Assembly (NCBI GenBank): GCA_013152695.1
Contig: JAADFV010000152.1
Span: 6,164-13,804, forward strand
Source of the DNA: Chloroflexota bacterium
GTDB lineage: Bacteria > Chloroflexota > Anaerolineae > J102
Length of the DNA: 7,641 bases
Direction of reading: 5' to 3'
In this document: piece after piece, positions 1 through 5,972 of the stretch
How the letters are laid out: every line of letters begins with the position of its first letter
How positions within the stretch are numbered: position 1 is the first letter of the stretch
The notes under the pieces: generated by a model
Seen by the model: the letters and a program-made list of their open reading frames with translations, nothing else
Databases searched by the model: none
What the model was told of the DNA's origin: nothing
Program-made: the position numbers and the translations under genes

Positions 1-960
1 ATCGCTGCGATCAGTGAAGCATTACGGCTAGAAATGCGCCGCGACCCCAACGTCTTGATCATGGGTGAAGATGTAGCGGGAGAATTTGGGGGCGCCTTCA
101 AAGTCACCAAAGGCTTCACTGCTGAATTCGGAGCAGAACGCGTGATCAACATGCCCCTGGCTGAACTCGGCTTTACGGGCATGGCTACCGGTATGGCGCT
201 CATGGGCCTTCGCCCCGTGGTTGAAATGCAGTTTGCTGATTTCATCACTACGGCCTTTGACAGTATCGTCCAATTTGCCGCCACCACTCACTACCGTTGG
301 GGCGGCGCCGTGCCTTGGGTGATTCGCGCTCCCGCCGATGGCGGTATTCGTTCTGGTCCCTTCCATAGTCAAAACCCCGAAGCCTGGTTCGTGCACACAC
401 CCGGCCTCAAGGTCGTAGCACCGGCTACACCGGCCGACGCCAAAGGCCTGCTCATCGCCGCTATCCGCGACAACAACCCCGTTATCTACTTCGAAAGCAA
501 GCCTCTTTACCGCTCGCTCAAAGGTTATGTTCCTCCCGGTGACTATGTCGTACCCTTGGGCAAGGCTGCTTGGCAGCGCCAAGGCGATGAACTTAGCATT
601 ATCACCTATGGCGCCCAGGTACAAGAAGCCCTCAGCGCCGCTGATCGTCTCGCAGAAGAGGGAATCGAGGTCGATGTACTTGATTTGCGTACCCTCAAAC
701 CCATGGATACCGACGCCATTCTGGCAACAGCCCGCAAAACCGGCAAAGTCCTGATCGTGCATTCCGCCAATCGCCTGGCCGGTGTCGGCGCCGAAGTCGC
801 GGCCCTCATTGCCGAGCAAGCCTTCACCTCGTTGGATGGCCCCATTGTCCGCCTTGGCGGTCTCGATACACCCGTCCCCTTTAGTCCGCCCCTCGAAGAT
901 GCCTACCGTCCCAACGCAGACAAAATCTACGCCGCGGCAAAGGAGCTGGCCGCATTTTGA
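1..960 (+). CDS. 2-oxoacid dehydrogenase E1 component, beta subunit (5'-truncated by window edge)
   Basis: Beta subunit of the thiamine-diphosphate E1 enzyme of a pyruvate, branched-chain 2-oxoacid or acetoin dehydrogenase complex. With the alpha subunit it decarboxylates the 2-oxoacid and passes the acyl group to E2 lipoate in the cytoplasm. Frame 1 is open from base 1, and the residues before the first ATG (ISEALRLEM) already match the family, so the true start lies upstream. Visible family signatures are MGEDV near fragment residue 31, AELGFTG (the Glu near residue 55 is the expected TPP-activating residue), HSQNPEAWF, VVAPATPADAKGLL, the YFESKPLYR segment and the C-terminal DTPVPFSPPLEDAY. 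The pyrimidine-binding and transketolase C-terminal domains are both present; only about 10-25 N-terminal residues seem to be missing. The SKPLYR and HTPGLKVVAP stretches recall branched-chain/acetoin type enzymes, but substrate cannot be settled. The downstream gene is a glycosyltransferase, not E2. Confidence 0.93.
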   Translation: MAAISEALRLEMRRDPNVLIMGEDVAGEFGGAFKVTKGFTAEFGAERVINMPLAELGFTGMATGMALMGLRPVVEMQFADFITTAFDSIVQFAATTHYRWGGAVPWVIRAPADGGIRSGPFHSQNPEAWFVHTPGLKVVAPATPADAKGLLIAAIRDNNPVIYFESKPLYRSLKGYVPPGDYVVPLGKAAWQRQGDELSIITYGAQVQEALSAADRLAEEGIEVDVLDLRTLKPMDTDAILATARKTGKVLIVHSANRLAGVGAEVAALIAEQAFTSLDGPIVRLGGLDTPVPFSPPLEDAYRPNADKIYAAAKELAAF

Positions 961-2126
961 GTACCTCCCCGCGTTTACTCATCAACGGCTGGTTTTGGGG
1001 ACAAACCACCACAGGATCCGGACAGTATCTGCAAGGACTGCTCCAACACCTGCCTGCCGCCCTGCCCGATTGGCAAATCATCCTCCTCCGTCCCCACCAA
1101 GCTCCCCCAGGGCTCCCTCTGCCCGAAACTAAACTCCCCCTTCCTGCCGGCATCAGAGAACAATATGCACCCTGGCCACGTCTGGCCCGTGGACCTCGCC
1201 TCATCAAACTCTTGTGGGAACAGATTACCGTCCCCCTTTGGTTTCGCAAATTGCAGGCCAATGTGTTGTGGACCCCTTATTGGGGCTCTCCCCTCTTTGT
1301 CGCAGGCCCCAGCGTTGTCACTATTCACGATCTCATCCCCTTGCTCCTGCCTGATTATGCCAGTAAGCCTACAGCGCGGGCCTACACCTGGCTGGTGGGG
1401 CGCAGCGCCCGGAGTAGTGCAGCCATTCTCACCGTCAGCCAGTCTGCCGCCAACGATATCCAACGTCACCTCCATATTCCGGCCTCACGTATCCATGTGA
1501 CCTACGAAGCCCTGGGCTACCCTCACGCCCCTGTGCACGATTCTGAGCTCCTTACTCGCGTGCGCCAACGTTACCAACTTCCTCCCCACTACCTCCTCTA
1601 TCTCGGTGGCTTTGATCCGCGTAAAAACGTACCACTCCTGTTGCGTGCCTATCGTCGAGCCTGCGACGAGAATCCTACCCTGCCGCCCTTACTCCTTGCC
1701 GGCAAACTACCTCCAACTAACGATAGCTGGTTCACCGACCCCCGTCCCATCATCGACAAGCTCGGCTTGCAAGAAAAAGTGAGACCCCTTGGTTTTGTAG
1801 ATGATGCTGATAAGCCAGCTTTGTACACACTCGCCGACCTCTTCATCTTTCCCTCTCGCTACGAAGGTTTTGGCTTACCACCATTGGAGGCCCTCACCTG
1901 TGCCACTCCCGCCCTTGTCAGTGACAGCAGCAGTCTTCCCGAAGTTGTAGGAAACACCTTGCCTCCTGTTCCCGTCGACGATGTGGAAAGTCTGGCCCAG
2001 GCCATCCTTCAGGCCCTCCACCACCCTCCTGATCCTCAAAAACTCCTTGCGCAAGCGGCACGCTTCAATTGGCAAAAAACCGCTTCCCACACCGCGGACG
2101 TCCTTCGTGCCCAACTTCTGGCCTAG
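957..2126 (+). CDS. GT4-family glycosyltransferase
   Basis: Retaining GT-B fold glycosyltransferase of the large GT4 family, 389 aa, expected to move a hexose or mannose from a nucleotide sugar onto a glycan or lipid at the cytoplasmic membrane face. The N-terminal domain opens with LLINGWFWG and a Gly-rich acceptor loop (TTTGSGQYLQGLL) and contains TIHDLIPLLLP. The C-terminal nucleotide-sugar domain starts near residue 216 (YLGGFDPRKNVPLLLRAY). It carries GFVDDADKPALYTLADLFIF followed by YEGFGLPPLEAL, in which E303 and E311 form the GT4 E-x7-E motif, and then SDSSSLPEVVG. The start is a TTG whose bases overlap the stop of the E1 beta gene (TTGA). An AAAGGAG ribosome site at 939-945 lies 11 nt upstream, inside the previous gene, which indicates translational coupling. 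Its coding strand is strongly C-rich. The donor and acceptor cannot be told from the sequence. Confidence 0.92.
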   Translation: MSTSPRLLINGWFWGQTTTGSGQYLQGLLQHLPAALPDWQIILLRPHQAPPGLPLPETKLPLPAGIREQYAPWPRLARGPRLIKLLWEQITVPLWFRKLQANVLWTPYWGSPLFVAGPSVVTIHDLIPLLLPDYASKPTARAYTWLVGRSARSSAAILTVSQSAANDIQRHLHIPASRIHVTYEALGYPHAPVHDSELLTRVRQRYQLPPHYLLYLGGFDPRKNVPLLLRAYRRACDENPTLPPLLLAGKLPPTNDSWFTDPRPIIDKLGLQEKVRPLGFVDDADKPALYTLADLFIFPSRYEGFGLPPLEALTCATPALVSDSSSLPEVVGNTLPPVPVDDVESLAQAILQALHHPPDPQKLLAQAARFNWQKTASHTADVLRAQLLA

Positions 2127-2137
2127 GCTCGAAGTCT

Positions 2138-2154
2138 TTGCTCTATGTAAGCAA
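2138..2154. promoter_or_regulatory. Operator-like inverted repeat TTGCT-N7-AGCAA over the -35 box
   Basis: TTGCT (2138-2142) and AGCAA (2150-2154) form an exact 5-bp inverted repeat with a 7-nt spacer. The overlapping pair TGCTC (2139-2143) / GAGCA (2155-2159) can form an alternative one. The 17-bp footprint is roughly the size of a Crp/Fnr dimer site and covers the -35 element of the promoter for the Crp-like gene, so autoregulation is a reasonable guess. Five-base arms can arise by chance, so support is modest. Confidence 0.3.
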
Positions 2155-2166
2155 GAGCACTATAAT
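2138..2166 (+). promoter_or_regulatory. Candidate sigma70-type promoter of the Crp/Fnr gene
   Basis: A perfect TATAAT -10 box (2161-2166) follows a TTGCTC -35-like box (2138-2143) at the ideal 17 nt spacing. This predicts transcription from about 2173 with a leader of about 70 nt. It lies just after the stop of the glycosyltransferase gene and is the only good candidate in the 115 nt gap. No rho-independent terminator for the upstream genes is visible, so read-through is possible. The -35 box matches consensus at only three of six bases, which would suit an activated or regulated promoter. Confidence 0.6.
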
Positions 2167-2241
2167 CATAATAAGTCTTTACATGGCATCCTCTCGGCAT
2201 CTAGGCCATCCTGACCGAGCACCCAATCAAGGAAAACAATC

Positions 2242-2907
2242 ATGGACGAGAAAATGCACCATCTTTCCACAATGGAGCTTTTCCAGGACCTCTCTGAGAA
2301 GGAAAAAGAAGAGCTCGATCGTATCACTACCATGAGCACCGTCCGCCGGGGTAAAGTATTTTATCGCCCCGAAGAAACAGGCGAAGTGTTGTTTATTTTG
2401 AAAGAAGGACGTGTGCAGCTCTACCGCATTTCGCCAGAGGGAAAGAAGTTGGTCATATCGACCTTAGGAAAAGGATCGCTTTTTGGCGAAATGGCCTTGT
2501 TGGGACAACAAATGCACAACACCTTTGCCGAAGCCATGACAGATTGCACGATCTGTGTCATGAGTCGTAGTGATCTCGAGCGATTAATCTTGCAACGCCC
2601 TCAGGTGGCCCTGCATATGCTGGAGATTACCGGCCGGCGTCTACGCGACGCCGAGAGTCGACTCGAAGACCTGGCCTTCAAGAGCATTCCTGCCCGCATA
2701 TCTTCACTACTACTGCGCCTGGCAGGCCCCAATAGCAATGATATCACCGGCTTCACGCATCAAGACCTGGCCGAGATGGTCGGGACCTATCGCGAGACGG
2801 CTACACAAGTTCTGAACGACCTTAAAAGCAAGGGACTTATCGAAATCGGTCGCAAGCGCATCCATATCCGTGATCGGGCGGGGTTGGAATCTGTAGCAGA
2901 AGATTGA
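2242..2907 (+). CDS. Crp/Fnr-family transcriptional regulator
   Basis: Cytoplasmic DNA-binding regulator of 221 aa, the usual Crp/Fnr length. The N-terminal cyclic-nucleotide-binding-like beta barrel spans about residues 12-110 ([19 protein letters not shown], then [14 protein letters not shown]), followed by a dimerisation helix (about 112-145). The C-terminal winged helix is at about 150-213, with recognition segment [20 protein letters not shown]184-E185 line up with the DNA-contacting Arg-Glu of E. coli Crp, but the second recognition Arg is Gln (Q189). In the phosphate-binding cassette an ungapped alignment puts Asn93-Thr94 where Crp has Arg82-Ser83, so classical cAMP binding is doubtful. 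There are only two cysteines (C102, C105) and no N-terminal Cys cluster, so it is not a typical Fe-S Fnr. The ATG at 2242 has AAGGAA at 2229-2234, 7 nt upstream. It has its own promoter and converges with the nudix gene. Target genes are unknown. Confidence 0.93.
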   Translation: MDEKMHHLSTMELFQDLSEKEKEELDRITTMSTVRRGKVFYRPEETGEVLFILKEGRVQLYRISPEGKKLVISTLGKGSLFGEMALLGQQMHNTFAEAMTDCTICVMSRSDLERLILQRPQVALHMLEITGRRLRDAESRLEDLAFKSIPARISSLLLRLAGPNSNDITGFTHQDLAEMVGTYRETATQVLNDLKSKGLIEIGRKRIHIRDRAGLESVAED

Positions 2908-2965
2908 GTGCCTTTGGATCAAGCACTTTGCCAGCATTGGTCCCTTTGCTTTTATACAAGCGATA

Positions 2966-3475
2966 TTATTCCGAAATATCTACCTCAGCAAAAGCTCGTT
3001 GTAACCACTCGCGCATCTGGGGAAAAGCGATCTCATCCCAAGGTATCTCGCTCTGGCGAAACCATTGCACCTCAGAAACATCATCGCCTGCCTGCAACTT
3101 ACCGCTTTGAAGTTGGGCCATAAATAACAGAAAGACACCCTGTTTACGGGGATCGGAAAGGGCAAAGACATCGAGGATTCGGCCGACTTCCACGAGTAGC
3201 CCTGTCTCCTCTTGCACCTCACGTTGCAAGGCCGGCCGTGGTTGCTCATCATACTCGACAAAACCCGAAGGCAGGGCCCAGTAACCAATACGAGGAATGA
3301 CATTGCGACGAATCAGTAGTACTTTCCCCTGATCAATCACAAGGGCGCCTACTGCCAATTTAGGGTCGCGAAAATGGATAAAGCCACATTGGGGACAATA
3401 CGAGCGAACGCGTCCGAAGAGCTCCTTACGACGCAAAGCATGCGCACATTGCGGACAGTACTTGAACTCATCCAA
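2966..3475 (-). CDS. Zinc-ribbon Nudix hydrolase
   Basis: Cytoplasmic hydrolase of a nucleoside diphosphate linked to another group, 169 aa. An N-terminal zinc ribbon is formed by two CPQC knuckles (C7/C10 and C27/C30), followed by a Nudix fold (about residues 38-160). The Nudix box is complete: G71, E77, then REVQEETGL (85-93), matching G-x5-E-x7-REU-x-EE-x-GU, with E86, E89 and E90 as metal ligands. The layout resembles small zinc-ribbon Nudix proteins of the ADP-ribose/NUDT type. The SQPWPFPxS signature of NADH pyrophosphatase (NudC) is not seen, so that function is not assigned. The start is TTG at 3475-3473, supported by AAGGTGG (minus strand, 3488-3482) 6 nt upstream; no in-frame ATG is nearby. 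It lies 32 nt downstream of the CBS-domain gene on the same strand and is probably co-transcribed with it. Confidence 0.93.
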   Translation of the reverse strand: MDEFKYCPQCAHALRRKELFGRVRSYCPQCGFIHFRDPKLAVGALVIDQGKVLLIRRNVIPRIGYWALPSGFVEYDEQPRPALQREVQEETGLLVEVGRILDVFALSDPRKQGVFLLFMAQLQSGKLQAGDDVSEVQWFRQSEIPWDEIAFPQMREWLQRAFAEVDISE

Positions 3476-3507
3476 CTTTCACCACCTTACGCCCTCTTAT
3501 CAAGCAA

Positions 3508-3915
3508 TTATCGGTCATGGTGTACCAAGTGATAGATGATGTCGTGATCGGAGACAACAGCCAACGGTCGTAATTTGCCATTCCCCTCATCTTCAACCAC
3601 CACCACGCGGTGGATGTGTTTTTCTTGCAGCAAGCGGGCAACATGTTCGAGAGTAGATTTCACATCGGCGGTAACGACGTCTTTTGTCATTGCTGTACAG
3701 CAAGCCATATCTTGCCACTTGTCAGGGTAATCCAAGGCCATACGCACCACATCTGTGCGGGTGATAATGCCCTGTAAATATCCTTCTCCATTGACAACAA
3801 CCACACTACTTACATCCTCATCATCCATCGTTTTAGCCACACTCAGCAACAACTCATCTCCCTGACAGTGGGTAATTCCCAATCTTTTTGCGGCTAAGAC
3901 ATTTATTGATTTCAT
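3508..3915 (-). CDS. Tandem CBS-domain protein
   Basis: Small stand-alone CBS pair (135 aa), expected to bind an adenine nucleotide or related ligand in the cytoplasm and act as a sensor or modulator; CBS pairs of this kind have no catalytic activity of their own. CBS1 covers about residues 10-68 and ends in GIITRTDVVRMAL. CBS2 covers about 75-132 (TKDVVTADVKSTLEHVARLL) and ends in AVVSDHDIIYHL. The (T/S)-x-x-D nucleotide-ribose motifs are T52-D55 and S122-D125. No further domain is fused. The ATG at 3915 follows GGAGG (minus strand, 3925-3921) at 5 nt. It is the first gene of a likely two-gene unit with the zinc-ribbon Nudix hydrolase, so a link between nucleotide level and Nudix activity is plausible but not shown. 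Confidence 0.92.
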   Translation of the reverse strand: MKSINVLAAKRLGITHCQGDELLLSVAKTMDDEDVSSVVVVNGEGYLQGIITRTDVVRMALDYPDKWQDMACCTAMTKDVVTADVKSTLEHVARLLQEKHIHRVVVVEDEGNGKLRPLAVVSDHDIIYHLVHHDR

Positions 3916-3983
3916 GAGTGCCTCCGGTCTGATGACGTCTCGGATAGAGCAGAAGAAAAGGTGGGGAGTAAGAAGGAGGGCCA

Positions 3984-4009
3984 GGGATCAATCGGCTATT
4001 TTCGATCCC
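3984..4009 (-). repeat. Inverted repeat GGGATC-N14-GATCCC at the predicted 5' end of the CBS-nudix transcript
   Basis: GGGATC (3984-3989) and GATCCC (4004-4009) are exact inverted arms around a 14-nt loop. With the proposed start near 4008 this would be a hairpin at the very 5' end of the mRNA. It is nested inside a second exact inverted repeat, GGGCCA (3978-3983) / TGGCCC (4029-4034), whose far arm lies in the promoter spacer. A stabilising 5' hairpin or a protein-binding site are both possible. There is no T-tract, so it is not a terminator. Confidence 0.45.
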
Positions 4010-4014
4010 GTCTA

Positions 4015-4043
4015 AATGTACAACTGCTTGGCCCGATCGTCAA
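4015..4043 (-). promoter_or_regulatory. Candidate promoter of the CBS-nudix unit
   Basis: On the minus strand, TTGACG (4043-4038, five of six consensus bases) is followed after exactly 17 nt by TACATT (4020-4015, four of six). Transcription would begin near 4008 and give a leader of about 90 nt before the ATG at 3915. It lies within the divergent intergenic region and faces away from the propeller promoter. Confidence 0.5.
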
Positions 4044-4119
4044 ACTGAGGACAAGGAGGTAAACCCAGCCTATCCCATCCGCATTGTTCTCCACAAATGG
4101 AAATTACTTCCTCACGACA

Positions 4120-4148
4120 TTGCACGCCGGGCGAGGGAATGTTATGAT
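4120..4148 (+). promoter_or_regulatory. Candidate sigma70-type promoter of the TolB-like propeller gene
   Basis: TTGCAC (4120-4125) and TATGAT (4143-4148) are separated by exactly 17 nt, with four and five consensus matches respectively. Transcription is predicted near 4155, leaving a leader of about 37 nt before the ATG at 4192. It is the plus-strand half of a divergent promoter pair about 150 bp apart start to start. Confidence 0.6.
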
Positions 4149-4191
4149 CCAGCAACGATATTCCTCTCTATGACAGAAATTGACATCAACT

Positions 4192-5328
4192 ATGATTAAC
4201 TTAGCTCTTGCCTCCCTGTTCTTTGTCATTGGTGTTGGTGTGATTGGTGGCGCCCTTTTCGGCAAACTCCAGTCGCGGCGCCTGATTTTACTGGTCATTG
4301 GTATTGCGCTCTGGTCCCTGGCCGCCTACCTCTTTATCAAGCGCGATGCCAATGACACTAATAGCCCTACCGTTGTCTCGACCGTCCTGGTGGCAGAATC
4401 TACAACCCCCACGACAGCGCCCACGGCCACACCCATTCCCACAGCTACGCCAATCCCCACGCCTACACCTCCAGCTGAGTGGGGCACACTGGTTTTCCCG
4501 AGCGAACGCGCGGGAAACCTGGATATCTGGAGTGTGGACCTTACCGATCTCAGCTCATTCACGCAACTTACCACCGACCCCCAGTCTGATGTCGAACCTC
4601 GCTGGTCGCCCGATGGCAGCCAGATTCTCTTTGCCAGTGGTCGCGACGCCGATGGTGTGCATGAGCTCTATTTGATGGATGCCGATGGCAGCAACCAGCA
4701 TCGTATCCTCGAATGGCCCGATAGTTATGAATGGGGAGGCACCTGGTCGCCTGACGGCAAGTATATTGCCTTCACCAGCACCCACAACTTCAATTATGAA
4801 ATCTTTGTAATGAACGCCGATGGCAGTGGAGAGCCCATCAATCTCACCCAAAACCCAGCCCTTGATTCTTATCCCGACTGGTCGCCCGATGGTCGTTGGT
4901 TGGTATTTGTCAGTGACCGGGGAGGCAATTGGGACGTTTGGAAGATGGATGTCGAAAGCTGTCTTGCTGCCCGTCAAGCACAGCAGGAAGATGGCGCTTG
5001 TGACAGTATCCTCCTTACAGCTGATAACCCCGATGACGACTTCTATCCCCGTTGGTCACCTGACAGCAAGCGTATCGCCTTTGAAAGCCGGCGTCACGCC
5101 AATCGTGATATCTACCTCATGGATGCAGATGGTGGTAATTTAACCCGTCTAACCAGTGATATTGCCCATGATAGCAATCCTATCTGGGCCATGGATGGCC
5201 AGGTGATTATTTTCAGTTCAGAGCGCAATTTCGATTGGAACCTGTACATGATCAACCTCGAAAGTGGTGAAGAGAAGCAAATCACGCACACTGCCGGCGA
5301 AGACCGTTTTGGCGACTGGAAACCCTGA
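4192..5328 (+). CDS. Membrane-anchored TolB-like (PD40) six-bladed beta-propeller protein
   Basis: 378 aa from ATG 4192. Two hydrophobic helices (about 2-24 and 30-49) are separated by a basic turn GKLQSRR. By the positive-inside rule the turn is cytoplasmic and the rest is outside. A Thr/Pro-rich linker (about 70-94, TATPIPTPTP) leads to a propeller (96-378). Four W-S-P-D-(G/S) repeats near residues 138, 185, 230 and 288 and a variant WAMDG near 332 mark blades. The chain ends in FGDWKP, which looks like the missing first strand of blade 1, giving a six-blade ring with Velcro closure. DADG/NADG turns follow several strands. Its only two cysteines, C257 and C270, flank a short insertion and could form a disulfide. 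TolB-like propellers usually bind peptides, proteins or glycans; no catalytic motif is seen. An in-frame TTG at 4180 would add four residues (MTST); neither start has a clear ribosome site. Confidence 0.9.
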   Translation: MINLALASLFFVIGVGVIGGALFGKLQSRRLILLVIGIALWSLAAYLFIKRDANDTNSPTVVSTVLVAESTTPTTAPTATPIPTATPIPTPTPPAEWGTLVFPSERAGNLDIWSVDLTDLSSFTQLTTDPQSDVEPRWSPDGSQILFASGRDADGVHELYLMDADGSNQHRILEWPDSYEWGGTWSPDGKYIAFTSTHNFNYEIFVMNADGSGEPINLTQNPALDSYPDWSPDGRWLVFVSDRGGNWDVWKMDVESCLAARQAQQEDGACDSILLTADNPDDDFYPRWSPDSKRIAFESRRHANRDIYLMDADGGNLTRLTSDIAHDSNPIWAMDGQVIIFSSERNFDWNLYMINLESGEEKQITHTAGEDRFGDWKP

Positions 5329-5339
5329 ATTTATATAAC
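5309..5339 (+). promoter_or_regulatory. Weak candidate promoter for the toxin-antitoxin pair
   Basis: TTGGCG (5309-5314) precedes TATATA (5332-5337) by 17 nt, or TATAAC (5334-5339) by 19 nt, placing a start near 5344 and a leader of about 78 nt. The -35 lies inside the end of the propeller gene. Each box matches consensus at four to five bases. No other convincing promoter is visible in 5329-5421. Confidence 0.3.
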
Positions 5340-5363
5340 CTACACTTCATTGCCAACAGGGTT
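5321..5363. repeat. Inverted repeat AACCCTG-N29-CAGGGTT spanning the propeller stop codon
   Basis: AACCCTG (5321-5327) includes part of the TGA stop, and CAGGGTT (5357-5363) is its exact reverse complement after 29 nt. The long AT-rich loop and the lack of a following T-tract argue against a standard rho-independent terminator. It could still slow or end transcription before the toxin-antitoxin genes, or be a chance pairing. Confidence 0.3.
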
Positions 5364-5421
5364 CTAACAATAATCTACGGACGATATCAGTACCGACAGA
5401 TATTTCAGGAGCAAGTAAATT

Positions 5422-5652
5422 ATGCAAAAGAAGCTGACTATCATCATCGATGAAAAGGTCTATGAGGGCCTTTACTCTGTTATCGGAAAAAAGAATATCA
5501 GCCAATTTATCGAGGAATTAGTGCGCCCATACGTTGTGCAGCCTGATTTGGAAGCTGCCTATCGACTTATGGCTCAAGAAGAAGATCGAGAGCGAGAAGC
5601 ATTGGCGTGGGCAGAGGCTTTGATCGGAGATGCGGATCATGAAGCGGGGTGA
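5422..5652 (+). CDS. Ribbon-helix-helix antitoxin partner of a MazF-type toxin
   Basis: 76-aa protein with the layout of a type II antitoxin. An N-terminal ribbon-helix-helix-like DNA-binding region (about 1-38) has the beta strand KKLTIIIDEKVYEGL followed by helices in KNISQFIEELVRPYV. The acidic C-terminal tail (about 50-76, EEDREREALAWAEALIGD) would thread into and neutralise the toxin. It is expected to repress its own promoter together with the toxin. The ATG is preceded by CAGGAG (5406-5411) at 10 nt. It overlaps the toxin gene by 14 nt, the classical arrangement with the antitoxin first. This region is AT-richer than its neighbours (21 of 60 bases are G/C in 5461-5520 by hand count), consistent with horizontal acquisition. 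The MazE name is not used because E. coli MazE has an AbrB fold. Confidence 0.85.
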   Translation: MQKKLTIIIDEKVYEGLYSVIGKKNISQFIEELVRPYVVQPDLEAAYRLMAQEEDREREALAWAEALIGDADHEAG

Positions 5653-5959
5653 AGTGTGGTGGGTTAATTTTGATCCTTCTGTAGGCGGAGAGATTCGGAA
5701 GAAGCGACCTGCAGTCATTGTCAGTAATGATATCGCCAACAAGTACCTTAATCGCGTTCAGGTTGTGCCTTTGACATCTAAGACAGGAAGGGTTTATCCC
5801 AGCGAAGCTCTGGTGCATGTAGGACAAAGACAAAATAAAGCCATGGCTGATCAGCTCACGACAGTCAGCAAGCGACGCTTAATGGACAAATTGGGGCGAG
5901 TATCTCGAGATGACATGTTAATGATAGAAAGTGCTATACGCATTCAGCTCGGCCTCTGA
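5639..5959 (+). CDS. mazF: MazF/PemK-family endoribonuclease toxin
   Basis: Toxin of a type II toxin-antitoxin pair, 106 aa, the usual size for MazF. Family members cut mRNA, tRNA or rRNA at short sequence motifs when the antitoxin is degraded. Visible signatures are the opening MKRGEVWWVNFDPSVGGE, the RPAVIVSND strand with R23 and the VVPLTSK strand with T46. These correspond to the catalytic Arg and Thr of B. subtilis MazF (R25, T48). QNKAMADQLTTVSKRRL and the terminal helix (RDDMLMIESAIRIQLGL) complete the fold, so the protein looks intact and active. I chose ATG 5639 over in-frame ATG 5630 because GGAG at 5626-5629 is 9 nt from the former and touches the latter. It overlaps the antitoxin by 14 nt, which suggests coupled translation. 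Cleavage specificity cannot be read from the sequence. Confidence 0.93.
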   Translation: MKRGEVWWVNFDPSVGGEIRKKRPAVIVSNDIANKYLNRVQVVPLTSKTGRVYPSEALVHVGQRQNKAMADQLTTVSKRRLMDKLGRVSRDDMLMIESAIRIQLGL

Positions 5960-5972
5960 TACAGCAGCAACA

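Noticed and set aside
28..819. Long 263-codon open frame antisense to the E1 beta gene
   Set aside because: It mirrors a clearly conserved enzyme gene, its product has no recognisable domain, and such frames arise from codon bias on the opposite strand.
975..1475. 166-codon open frame antisense to the first glycosyltransferase
   Set aside because: It has no domain and no ribosome site, and lies opposite a well-supported GT4 gene with C-rich third positions that remove antisense stops.
2907..2927. AGTGC ... GCACT hairpin between the convergent Crp and nudix genes as a terminator
   Set aside because: The stem is about seven pairs with one bulge, and no T-tract follows on either strand; too weak to call a terminator.
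4400..4475. C-rich, repetitive ACxCCCAC-like DNA as a tandem repeat or regulatory array
   Set aside because: It encodes the Thr/Pro linker of the propeller protein in frame, which fully explains the low complexity.
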